The notes beneath the pieces were generated by a model. It was not told the DNA's origin. It saw only the letters and a program-made list of their open reading frames with translations, and ran no database searches. A stretch of 21,865 nt of DNA from Prochlorothrix sp035286285 (GTDB lineage: Bacteria > Cyanobacteriota > Cyanobacteriia > Prochlorotrichales > Prochlorotrichaceae): NCBI GenBank assembly GCA_035286285.1, contig JAYKJG010000192.1:1-21865 (forward strand). Reading direction: 5' to 3'. Each line of letters starts with the position of its first letter. The stretch's first letter is position 1. The position numbers and the translations under genes are program-made. Of the stretch, positions 15,309 through 21,865 are shown piece by piece.

Positions 15309-15325
15309 TGTTGTCGGTGGCGCTG

Positions 15326-16828
15326 TTAGAATCGATCGCCCAGGGGATCCCGGCGGGAGGCCAGACGAACTTTTCCGGCGGCAGCCCAGGCTTTGAGGGC
15401 TTCGATCTGGTCTTGGGCTGTGCGGGCGAGGGGCACCGTTTGGCTAGCTGCCTCTAGAATATCATCGGTGGTAAAATCCCGTTCTTGGCTAAAGCCTAAA
15501 TGCATGGCCTCGATCAAGACTTGCTCAATTTCAGCCCCAGAAAAGTCGGGGGTTTCGTAGGCGAGGCGATCGCAGTCGTAGCGATCGAGGCGTTGGGGCC
15601 GCAGGCGGGATAAATGGACCTCAAAAATCGCCCGCCGTTCCCGCTGATTGGGCAACCCTACAAAGAAAATCTCATCAAAGCGCCCTTTGCGCAGCAGTTC
15701 CGGCGGCAGTGACTGCACATTATTGGCCGTTGCCACCACAAAAACCGGGGAAGTCTTTTCGGCTTGCCAGGTCAAAAAGGTGCCAAAAACTCGATTTGCT
15801 GTCCCAGAGTCGCCCCGACCATCAATTCCCGCAAAGGCTTTATCAATTTCGTCAATCCAGAGCACACAGGGGGCGAGGGCTTCGGCCAGTTGGATCATTT
15901 GGCGAGTGCGGGCTTCCGACTGCCCCACCAGTTCCGCAAAGAGGCGACCGACATCCAGGCGCAGCAAGGGTAAATGCCAATGGTGGGCGATCGCCTTGGC
16001 GGTGAGGGATTTGCCCGTGCCTTGGATCCCCACCAGTAACAGTCCCCTGGGATAGGGCAAACCATAGTTGCGGGCCTGTTCGGAAAAAGCCCCCCCCCGC
16101 CGCAGCAACCACTCCTTGAGGTTGTCCAAGCCGCCAATGTCGGTAATCCGCTCGCGGGCTGCATAGAAGTCCAGAACCTGGGTTTGGCGAATGGTTTGGC
16201 GCTTTTCTTCCAGTACGTTGTCTACATCGTTGGCCTGTAACTGGCCGTGGTCGGCGATCGCCCGCGCAATCACCCGCCGAATCCGCTCCAAGGACAACCC
16301 CTGGCACGATCGCACCAAATCCTCCAGTGGCCCCGCCTCTAGCCGTTGCCCCAGCCCCGCTGTGATCTCCTGCAACTCTTGGCGAATTTCCTCACTGCTG
16401 GGGGGGGGAAACTCCAGCAGCACCACCACTTCGGCTAAGTCGGGGGGCGGAGTAAACTGGGGCGACACCAGCAAAATTAAGTTTTTGGCCTGGGCCTTGA
16501 GGGAGCGGGCGGTGTTGCGCAGTTTCCGGACAACGGCCACATCCTCTAAGAAGCGGTGAAAGTCCCGCAGGATAAAAATGCCCGGTGCCCGATCGGGCAA
16601 TTGGTCCAAAAACTCCAAGGCACCGAGGGGATTGCGTTTGGCTGCTCCTTGGTGGTTGGGACTGCCCTGGTAACCTTCGACAAAATCCCAGATATAGATC
16701 GCTCGGTTGCCTAATTTCAGGGCCGATCGGCCAATGGCTAGCTCAACTCGCTCTTCTTCCAGCGTGGGGATATAAATGACGGGATAACAGGCCCGCAGGA
16801 GCAGTTCTAACTCGGTTTGAAAAGCCAT
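15326..16828 (-). CDS. ycf46: Ycf46-type AAA ATPase
   Basis: A 500-residue AAA+ ATPase of the Ycf46 family, found in cyanobacteria and some plastid genomes; the Synechocystis homologue has been linked to CO2 or photosynthetic acclimation. The N-terminal half (1-220) is a degenerate AAA-like region (ELELLLRACYPVIYIPTLEE, APGIFILRDFHRFLED). The active module has Walker A VGIQGTGKS (266-274), Walker B VLWIDEIDK (322-330), sensor 1 VVATANN (365-371) and arginine finger residues in LLRKGRFDE (R380, R383). The C-terminal lid has PDFSGAEIEQVLIEAM. The mechanism is ATP-driven remodelling of an unknown target. It is last in the rpmH operon, 104 bp after the DUF177 gene, so it may also have its own promoter. 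Confidence 0.93.
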   Translation of the reverse strand: MAFQTELELLLRACYPVIYIPTLEEERVELAIGRSALKLGNRAIYIWDFVEGYQGSPNHQGAAKRNPLGALEFLDQLPDRAPGIFILRDFHRFLEDVAVVRKLRNTARSLKAQAKNLILLVSPQFTPPPDLAEVVVLLEFPPPSSEEIRQELQEITAGLGQRLEAGPLEDLVRSCQGLSLERIRRVIARAIADHGQLQANDVDNVLEEKRQTIRQTQVLDFYAARERITDIGGLDNLKEWLLRRGGAFSEQARNYGLPYPRGLLLVGIQGTGKSLTAKAIAHHWHLPLLRLDVGRLFAELVGQSEARTRQMIQLAEALAPCVLWIDEIDKAFAGIDGRGDSGTANRVFGTFLTWQAEKTSPVFVVATANNVQSLPPELLRKGRFDEIFFVGLPNQRERRAIFEVHLSRLRPQRLDRYDCDRLAYETPDFSGAEIEQVLIEAMHLGFSQERDFTTDDILEAASQTVPLARTAQDQIEALKAWAAAGKVRLASRRDPLGDRF

Positions 16829-16932
16829 GGCACCAAGATCAAGCTAACGGGCGGAGATTTGCCCGAATCCTGCCGGGGTTGCTCCAGGGCTGCAATCCCT
16901 AGGACAACGCCCGGTTTTAAAGGGGATGCGGT

Positions 16933-17499
16933 TTAGGACAAGGGGGTTTTGAGCTTTTGGAGCGCCAGCCAGCGGCGATCGAGGCCCGTATCCCCGGTTT
17001 GCTCTGGGGTTAGGGCAATGCCGGGGCAGTCCTGGGCACAGACTTGGCGCGACGGCAGGGCTAGACAAACCTGCTCATACAGCCACTGGGCCGGATCAAA
17101 GGAGCCGTTGGGCGGCAGGGTTTCGAGAAGGCTGTCCCCTTCGCGATCGTCTTCGTCTAGGCCCGGTTCATCGTCGCCGCGATCGCCCTCGGCTTGGAGC
17201 CAAATCAACTCCTCGGCCTTCACCCCTAAGCGGTGGTTATACTGCCCCAAACAGCGATTACAGGTCAGGGTTGCAATGGTTTGGGCTGTCACCGAGACGG
17301 CTAAATAGTTACCGTGGTGACGCACTTGCAGCGTGCCCTGGATGGGCGTGAGGCTCTCAAAGTCAGGGAAATAGCCCTTAAAGTCCAACCTTAAGGTTTG
17401 GTCTGTAAAGTAGACCAGTTGGGGAATGGCAACGGACTCCAACTGGTGAGACAGGGAGTCAGCCTCCCGTGATTTGGCATCGGGCGATGGAGAGGCCAT
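16933..17499 (-). CDS. DUF177/YceD-family protein with a zinc-like Cys set
   Basis: A 188-residue protein of the YceD/DUF177 family, linked to ribosome and rRNA biogenesis; plant and E. coli members act in 23S rRNA accumulation. Motifs: IPQLVYFTDQTLRLDF, a barrel segment GTLQVRHHGNYLAVSVTAQ, then LTCNRCLGQYNHRL (C80, C83) and VCAQDCPG (C154, C158), which probably form a metal site. An acidic linker (about 104-125) separates them. The ATG at 17499 is chosen because GAGGA lies 7 bp before it. An upstream ATG at 17517 has no ribosome binding site, and the frame further up overlaps khpB. It is 47 bp after khpB on the same strand. Confidence 0.88.
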   Translation of the reverse strand: MASPSPDAKSREADSLSHQLESVAIPQLVYFTDQTLRLDFKGYFPDFESLTPIQGTLQVRHHGNYLAVSVTAQTIATLTCNRCLGQYNHRLGVKAEELIWLQAEGDRGDDEPGLDEDDREGDSLLETLPPNGSFDPAQWLYEQVCLALPSRQVCAQDCPGIALTPEQTGDTGLDRRWLALQKLKTPLS

Positions 17500-17546
17500 A
17501 GCAGCGTCCTCGGTCATCTTGTAGCAAGGAAAAGGACAGGAACAGG

Positions 17547-18086
17547 TTAACCCCCCGATCGTGGGCAAACCACCAAGCGCCGATCGGGTTCCATCCCACG
17601 ACTAAAGGACTCCACATCTGGCCAAGCCTTCAACAGGGTGTGGACTTGGCGACGCTCCGCCGAGGAAAGACCGGCCAACTCACATTCCGATCCGGTTGTA
17701 TGGACCTGGGTGACGGCGGACTCTGCTAGGGTTTGCAGCGCCTCTAGGCGAGTGGCCCGGTAGCTGTTGATGTCCACCGTAAAGGGCAGGTGCTGATCGG
17801 GTTCTGGGTCCAGGTTGAGCAGGAGATTGGCCAGGTACTGAATCGAATCAATGGACCGCCCCCGATCGCCAATGAGAATGGCCACCTGTTCTTGGCTCAG
17901 TCCTTCTGTGCCAATGGTGAGCCAGCCCATCACCGTTGGCACCTCTGCATCGGGAGCGGGAGACCCCAGTTCTGGGGCCACCTCAAACTGTTGGGCCGTC
18001 ACCGCAGCGGGTAGACCCGCTAGCTGGAGCAGTTGAGTCAGCCACTGCTGCCCTTGCTGGAGTCGATCGTCCGTAGCCACTGTCAT
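17547..18086 (-). CDS. khpB: KH-R3H RNA-binding protein KhpB/Jag
   Basis: A 179-residue single-stranded nucleic acid-binding protein. The KH domain has the GxxG loop GDRG (73-76) in QVAILIGDRGRSIDSIQYLA. The R3H domain has R145-x3-H149 in SSAERRQVHTLLKAW, then SFSRGMEPDRRLVV. The N-terminal Jag-N domain found in Firmicutes is absent, as is usual in cyanobacteria. KhpB binds RNA and is commonly encoded next to yidC. Its ATG overlaps the yidC stop by 4 bp (ATGA), showing translational coupling. Confidence 0.93.
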   Translation of the reverse strand: MTVATDDRLQQGQQWLTQLLQLAGLPAAVTAQQFEVAPELGSPAPDAEVPTVMGWLTIGTEGLSQEQVAILIGDRGRSIDSIQYLANLLLNLDPEPDQHLPFTVDINSYRATRLEALQTLAESAVTQVHTTGSECELAGLSSAERRQVHTLLKAWPDVESFSRGMEPDRRLVVCPRSGG

Positions 18087-19345
18087 GGGGATGTTTTTTT
18101 CTTCTTCTTAGAACTGGATTTAGGGGAGTTGGGCTTGGGAGCCGCTTTACTGACCGTGGCAGTGCCAGCCGCCGAGCCGTTGGCCGATTCCTCAGTCTCT
18201 CCCTCTTTCTTTTGCTTTTTCGTGCTCACCGGCTCAAAGGGTAAGCGGCCTTCACCACTGGCGATCGCTTCCTTGCGCTTTTCCGCCTCCACAATTTTTT
18301 GTAGGTTTTCCGGCAGGGGTTCCCGCGACAAAATAATGGTTTGGGCCGTTTGGAAAATATTGGCGATCACCATATACATCAGCACCCCCGCCGGTAAGGG
18401 GAAGAAGAGGAACATCCCTGAGAAAATAACGGGTGTAATGCTGTTTACGGTGTCTTGCTGGGGATTGCCTGTGGATCCCTGACCCGACATTTTTTGGTTA
18501 ACGTAGAGGCTAATGCCAAAGGTCAGCACCATCAGGACAATATCCCAATTGATGGCACCATTCTCGTCTACGGCACCGACGCGACCGAGGGCCTTAATGA
18601 AGAGGAAGCCGCGATCGGAGGCCAAACCGGGAATACTGGCTTGAATCGTGGCGGAACCAGGCTCTAGGGCTTCGATCGTGCCATCTTCACGGATAGCGAC
18701 ATGATCATCCCCTTTGGTCACCGCCAGTTGAGGCCGGAGCTTAAACGTGCCGTACTCTTGGACTGCTTCCTTAAGGGGCTGTCCGCTGGTCGTCTCAAAC
18801 TTCAACTTTGCCTGATCCCCTACCCCTAGGGCATTGCCGCCCATGATCGAAGCAGTGACAGGGAAGTGAACCCCATCAGCTACGTAAAGGTTTTGGGTCT
18901 TGGAGGTCACGGCCTGGGGCTGGACCTGCTCAAGCTTGGTTTGGGGCAGAACATCCACCGATAGGGTGTAGTTGGTGGTGGAAAACGGGGATCCCCGCAG
19001 CGTGGCAAAGAGGGCAAACAGAATCGGCATTTGGAACAGCAGCGGTAAACAACCGGAAAGGGGGTTACCAAACTCCTGAAAGAGCTTGCCCAGTTCCTCT
19101 TGCTGTTTAGCTGGATCGTCTTTGTAGCGCTCTCGAACTTCCTGTTGCCGCTTCTGGAGGACCGGGTTGGCAATGCGCATTCGTCGAGCATTCCGAATTG
19201 ACCCCGCACTGAGGGGATAGAGGCCCAAGCGAATGACCACCGTAAGGGCCACAATGGCAAGGCCATAACTAGGCACCAATCCATAGAAAAAATCTAGGAT
19301 GGGCAACATCACATTGTTTGAAAGGAACCCGATACCGAAATCCAT
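18083..19345 (-). CDS. yidC: membrane protein insertase YidC
   Basis: A 420-residue YidC/Oxa1/Alb3 insertase for thylakoid or plasma-membrane proteins. The conserved membrane arginine is R39 in VVIRLGLYPLS. The cytoplasmic helical hairpin follows (RNARRMRIANPVLQKRQQEV), then the second TM with PLSGCLPLLFQMPILFALF. The last TM segments are about 268-283, 305-318 and 321-340. The loop after the second TM holds a ~75-residue beta-rich domain (about 178-252) resembling a Big_2 immunoglobulin fold (DGTIEALEPGSATIQASIPG), on the trans side of the membrane. The tail (376-420) is Lys-rich and likely contacts the ribosome. The start ATG has GGAGA 5-6 bp before it. It is 151 bp after the PH gene and overlaps khpB by 4 bp. 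Confidence 0.96.
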   Translation of the reverse strand: MDFGIGFLSNNVMLPILDFFYGLVPSYGLAIVALTVVIRLGLYPLSAGSIRNARRMRIANPVLQKRQQEVRERYKDDPAKQQEELGKLFQEFGNPLSGCLPLLFQMPILFALFATLRGSPFSTTNYTLSVDVLPQTKLEQVQPQAVTSKTQNLYVADGVHFPVTASIMGGNALGVGDQAKLKFETTSGQPLKEAVQEYGTFKLRPQLAVTKGDDHVAIREDGTIEALEPGSATIQASIPGLASDRGFLFIKALGRVGAVDENGAINWDIVLMVLTFGISLYVNQKMSGQGSTGNPQQDTVNSITPVIFSGMFLFFPLPAGVLMYMVIANIFQTAQTIILSREPLPENLQKIVEAEKRKEAIASGEGRLPFEPVSTKKQKKEGETEESANGSAAGTATVSKAAPKPNSPKSSSKKKKKTSP

Positions 19346-19445
19346 GCGTTCTCCAGGCTTGTCTTAGTCCTACATCTAACTTTACATCACATCTTGCACG
19401 GGACTGGCACCAAAAGTTGGCCACGAAACTCCCGCCAAAAGAGTG

Positions 19446-19488
19446 GGGGCGCGACCCTCCGAGTAGGTTCTACCCGCGATCGTGCCCC
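19446..19488 (-). promoter_or_regulatory. stem-loop between the PH-domain gene and yidC
   Basis: GGGGCGCGA (19446-19454) pairs with TCGTGCCCC (19480-19488) over 9 bp with one G-T pair. An inner stem GTAG-GTT-CTAC is nested inside. It begins 8 bp past the stop of the PH-domain gene and lies about 100 bp before yidC. It could be an attenuator or RNA-processing site dividing the operon. There is no T-run, so termination is uncertain. Confidence 0.4.
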
Positions 19489-19496
19489 TACGGCCC

Positions 19497-19880
19497 CTAG
19501 ACTTCCAGCGGCTTCTTATTTTTGGCAGCGATGCGCTCGGCAATATAGTCATAAACCTCACGGTAACGGGGAACAGCGCGCATTTCCAGCTTGCTCCCGT
19601 CCTTCAGGAAAAGCACCATATCACCCCACAGGCCAATCCCCCGAGGCACCTTATTGATTCTGACAATCTCGGAGTAGATGACATCAGAACGACTTTGACC
19701 CCGCCAGCCCCCTGTGACCGAGACCCGGCGATCGGTAATGCGGAAGCGTAACCAAATGGCCCGAATCACAGCCCCGATCGTGATTGGAATCGTAAAAATA
19801 AACACCGACAGGAGCAGGTTGAGCACCAAATCCCCAGGGTGGGGACCTCCCTCGTAGTAGACCTCTTCACGAATACCCAT
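19497..19880 (-). CDS. membrane-anchored bacterial PH-domain protein
   Basis: A 127-residue protein with YdbS/bPH2-type features: MGIREEVYYEGGPHPGDLVL, one or two closely spaced hydrophobic segments (about 18-44), then WLRFRITDRRVSVTGGWRGQ and SDVIYSEIVRINKVPRGIGL followed by a beta-rich PH core. A gene of this kind lies between rnpA and yidC in many cyanobacteria; its function is unknown. The ATG overlaps the end of rnpA by 14 bp, and GAGGTG lies 4 bp before it, so the overlap is real and suggests coupling. Confidence 0.85.
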   Translation of the reverse strand: MGIREEVYYEGGPHPGDLVLNLLLSVFIFTIPITIGAVIRAIWLRFRITDRRVSVTGGWRGQSRSDVIYSEIVRINKVPRGIGLWGDMVLFLKDGSKLEMRAVPRYREVYDYIAERIAAKNKKPLEV

Positions 19881-20259
19881 CTAACACCTCTGCGTCGCTT
19901 AATAGTTTTCTTAATTCTTGCAAAAATTTGTAATAATCGCATTCCACCGCTGGTGGTTTTACCGTAATGAGCAGGCGCAAACCGGGCTGGATCTGGGGTA
20001 GGAAGCCCTGCATTACGCCCTGAATCTGCCGCCGAATTCGGTTGCGAACCACCGCTCGCTTGCTAACCTTCTGGCTCACAACGATCCCCAGGCGGGGGGG
20101 ATAGGTGTTCTCATGGGTATTTTCAAGGGGAGCGATCGCCACGGGAGCCGGACGCAACACCCGAACCAAAAGATGGGCACTGGCAAAGCGCCGTCCCTTG
20201 CGGTACAAGGCATCAAAGTCCCGGCGATGGCGCAGCCGATACTGACGGGGAAGAGCCAC
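19867..20259 (-). CDS. rnpA: ribonuclease P protein component
   Basis: A 130-residue protein subunit of RNase P, which matures tRNA 5' ends together with the RNA subunit. It starts ALPRQYRLRHRRDFDALYRK, and the RNR signature is LGIVVSQKVSKRAVVRNRIRRQI. A Pro/Asn insertion (about 38-54) before the RNR motif is typical of cyanobacteria. The GTG at 20259 is preferred. The frame stays open to 20421, but the extra 54 residues are Cys/Leu-rich and not RnpA-like. It lies 234 bp downstream of rpmH, the usual pairing. Confidence 0.93.
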   Translation of the reverse strand: MALPRQYRLRHRRDFDALYRKGRRFASAHLLVRVLRPAPVAIAPLENTHENTYPPRLGIVVSQKVSKRAVVRNRIRRQIQGVMQGFLPQIQPGLRLLITVKPPAVECDYYKFLQELRKLLSDAEVLDGYS

Positions 20260-20459
20260 GGCGCACAGTCTTATAGAGGGGTGAATGAAGAAGTGCGAAT
20301 CAAGGGGGAGGGGGGGGAATTGGAGGACAAGCTCCAATTGATTGTCCCGATCGCTTGACCTGTGCCCCAGGCATAACTCGCATTGCAAACCCGATCGGCA
20401 CACGATCGGTACAACCCGCAAAAAAGATTGGGCTGGGTGGTGAAGGTGGCACTGGGTGC

Positions 20460-20488
20460 CCCCTAGCCCGTTACAAGCGGGCCTGGGG
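20460..20488 (-). terminator. hairpin just after rpmH
   Basis: CCCC-2-GCCCG (20460-20470), a 7-nt loop, then CGGGC-2-GGGG (20478-20488). It begins 5 bp past the rpmH stop and precedes rnpA by about 200 bp. There is no T-run, so it may be a partial terminator or a 3'-end stabiliser that lets rpmH be expressed above the rest of the operon. Confidence 0.45.
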
Positions 20489-20493
20489 AGATT

Positions 20494-20631
20494 CTAAACC
20501 GCAAGGCGAGCGCGGCCCTTACGGCGACGGGAACGAACAAGACGACGGCCCGTGTGGGTCCGCATCCGGACTCTAAAACCAGAGACCCGCTTCCGCTTCC
20601 GACTGGTTCCTTCTAGTGTGCGTTTGGTCAT
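20494..20631 (-). CDS. rpmH: 50S ribosomal protein L34
   Basis: The 45-residue bL34 protein was read directly from the - strand: MTKRTLEGTSRKRKRVSGFR, then VRMRTHTGRRLVRSRRRKGR and ARLAV. It is highly basic and full length for cyanobacteria (about 45 residues). It heads the rpmH-rnpA-PH-yidC-khpB-DUF177-ycf46 group. There is no Shine-Dalgarno before the ATG. On the - strand TTAGAG-16 bp-TAGTAT ends within 10 bp of the start and could be a promoter giving a very short leader. Confidence 0.97.
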   Translation of the reverse strand: MTKRTLEGTSRKRKRVSGFRVRMRTHTGRRLVRSRRRKGRARLAV

Positions 20632-20750
20632 GGGACAATACTACTACTAAAGTCACAGTCTCTAAGCTTACCACGATCGGGGAACAGCATAGCTCCTGGT
20701 TCACCGTCGAATTTTGTGTCAGTCAAGCAGCCCGATTCTTTGCTAGAGGC

Positions 20751-20797
20751 CCGCCCTAGACAGGGGATAGGACGGTCTGTCCCGCTGTCCTAGGCGG
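20751..20797 (-). terminator. stem-loop overlapping the 3' end of sigF
   Basis: The outer arms CCGCC (20751-20755) and GGCGG (20793-20797), the middle arms GACAG and CTGTC, and inner GGGA/TCCC pairs form one interrupted stem. It spans the sigF stop codon (20790-20792). It separates sigF from rpmH. No T-run follows on the - strand, so strict intrinsic termination is uncertain. Confidence 0.4.
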
Positions 20798-21548
20798 ATT
20801 CGGCTGTGCCTAAAAAGCCCTTGAGCGCGTTGAGACCCTTTTTCAACTGTCGCGACACGGTAACCGTGCTGATGCCCAGTCTCTCCGCTGTCTCTCGCTG
20901 GGTTAGGTCATGGAGAAAGACAAACTCCAAAACATTGCGCGTGCGGTCTTCCAGGTGGGATAGGGCTTGGTTCAGGCGAAGACGGTCTTCCTCCGCCAGT
21001 TGGAAGCTGCGGTAGTGATGATCCGGTAGCATATCGCCCAAGGAGGCCGATTCCTCCAGCGAATCATCCCCTACGGGGGCATCCAGGCTTAAAAGCGCAC
21101 GATTCTGGCAAGAAATTTTAACTTGGCCCCACTCCTCCACGGAGACACCCAGGGCCTGGGCAATTTGGGTATCGGTGGGTAAGCCACCCTGTTCAACTTG
21201 CCATTGGCGAATGAAAGCTGCTGCTTGACGTTGCATTTCTAGCCAACGCCGAGGAATACGGATGGTTGTGCTTTTATCCCGCAGATAGTGCTGAATTTCG
21301 CCCCGAATGTAGGGAACTGCGAAGGAACTAAAGGCATGGCCTTTGGAAATATCAAAGCGCTCTACGGCTCGAATCAGGCCGAGACTCCCCACTTGCACCA
21401 AATCATCGTAGCTTTCGTTGCACTGATACAGGGAGCGATGGGCTTCACGACGCACCAGGCCAAAGTTCAAGCTAACAAGGCGATTGCGTAGCTCGGCGGA
21501 GGGATTGCTTTGGTACTGGTGTAAAAGTTCTAGACTGTGCTGTTTCAA
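20790..21548 (-). CDS. sigF: group 3 RNA polymerase sigma factor, SigF type
   Basis: A 252-residue alternative sigma factor. Region 2: LVSLNFGLVRREAHRS, YDDLVQVGSLGLIRAVERFD and FSSFAVPYIRGEIQHYLRDK, then TTIRIPRRW. Region 3: LPTDTQIAQALGVSVEEW. Region 4: LEFVFLHDLTQRETAERLGI followed by STVTVSRQLKKGLNALKGFL, the helix-turn-helix. In Synechocystis SigF controls pili, motility and envelope genes. There is no ATG in frame upstream. The start is TTG at 21548 with GAGG 8 bp before it on the - strand, and the frame is closed by a TAA further upstream. It lies on the same strand as rpmH, 158 bp before it. No anti-sigma factor gene is visible. Confidence 0.9.
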   Translation of the reverse strand: MKQHSLELLHQYQSNPSAELRNRLVSLNFGLVRREAHRSLYQCNESYDDLVQVGSLGLIRAVERFDISKGHAFSSFAVPYIRGEIQHYLRDKSTTIRIPRRWLEMQRQAAAFIRQWQVEQGGLPTDTQIAQALGVSVEEWGQVKISCQNRALLSLDAPVGDDSLEESASLGDMLPDHHYRSFQLAEEDRLRLNQALSHLEDRTRNVLEFVFLHDLTQRETAERLGISTVTVSRQLKKGLNALKGFLGTAESA

Positions 21549-21865
21549 CCGACCACCCTCTGAAACACGATTAATGACTAAGGTTGAGGTTGCGTATTAT
21601 GGTGTTTGCCAATACAGCAAGGCTGGCTGTTACTGGAGTTATTGTTGTAATCTATGCACCATGCGCAAGGTGATCCTCAACCTCAAGAGAAAGGGATACG
21701 CCTAGAGCCTCGACTGAGCCTTGGCTTAGCCCCTATTACAGGATACAGTTATAACATCTGGCAATTTCGCCATAGTATTTAACTTTGTTGAAGGAAGGCC
21801 ATGGTAGACCCTGGTCTGGCTTCAGGTTTTAGGGTTTGAAGACCTAGGTTGAGTGAACAGTTACG
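21549..21865. promoter_or_regulatory. sigF upstream region
   Basis: No convincing gene. On the - strand TTGCTG followed after 15 bp by TAATAC (about 21595-21623) is a weak promoter candidate for sigF. A 9-bp inverted repeat (TTGAGGTTG near 21575 and CAACCTCAA near 21679) brackets it. On the + strand, AAGGAAGG precedes an ATG at 21802, but the frame closes after 12 codons. The remaining frames are Cys/Lys-rich shadows. Confidence 0.3.

Noticed and set aside
17500..17568. 23-residue extension of the DUF177 gene to a TTG
   Set aside because: It overlaps the 3' end of khpB. The ATG at 17499 has a GAGGA ribosome binding site and matches family length.
20260..20421. 54-residue extension of rnpA
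   Set aside because: Composition is unlike RnpA. The conserved start ALPRQYRLRHRRDF follows the GTG at 20259.
21484..21705. 73-residue + strand ORF upstream of sigF
   Set aside because: Begins antisense inside sigF, is Cys/Tyr/Lys-rich, and has no ribosome binding site.
1..21865. tRNA or rRNA genes
   Set aside because: No cloverleaf with a TTCRA-type loop or rRNA-like stretch was seen in any intergenic region by eye.

Overview
The window is chromosomal DNA from a cyanobacterium, probably a filamentous or freshwater-type species with moderately high GC. Evidence: the HIP1 octamer GCGATCGC and its core GATCG recur throughout, inside and outside genes. The rpmH-rnpA-PH protein-yidC-khpB-DUF177-ycf46 gene order and a SigF-type sigma factor are typical of this phylum. 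Genes are named from motifs and family resemblance read by eye; no database search was made.

Layout. 1-488: the 3' end of a gene cut by the window edge, an ambiguous stretch, and copy 1 of a composite repeat. 489-776 (-): small conserved-looking protein. 1099-5227 (+): an RND transporter followed 52 bp later by a DUF2993/LmeA-like lipid-binding protein, then a short relic of a TraB/GumN gene (5217-5345). 5527-5766 (+): small hypothetical, convergent with and overlapping a dCACHE-HAMP histidine kinase (5728-7836, -), which lies downstream of a solute-binding lipoprotein (7995-9419, -). Repeat copies 2 and 3 sit on either side of the lipoprotein gene. 9855-12200 (+): purL, alone. 12325-15081 (-): an overlapping cassette of FkbM methyltransferase, SWIM-like zinc protein and an unrecognised 500-residue protein. 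A 99-bp MITE-like element (15210-15308) separates it from the ribosome/membrane-biogenesis operon rpmH-rnpA-PH-yidC-khpB-DUF177-ycf46 (20631 down to 15326, -). sigF (20790-21548, -) lies upstream of rpmH on the same strand. The last 317 bp are the sigF upstream region.

Most interesting: (1) the RND protein keeps the proton-relay residues (D352, D353, K987) but appears to lack both subdomains that dock to the outer-membrane channel. In their absence it carries a LysM-type peptidoglycan-binding domain (about residues 655-705) in its second periplasmic loop. The downstream gene encodes a putative lipid-binding protein. This suggests an energy-driven, wall-anchored transporter that does not work as a normal tripartite pump, perhaps handling lipids. 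(2) A composite dispersed repeat: a TGCATT box, a variable number of 11-bp units, and a palindrome that starts at the same phase of the last unit in two copies and shows a compensatory base-pair change. (3) A solute-binding lipoprotein paired with a sensor kinase and no permease genes in view, consistent with a sensing role.
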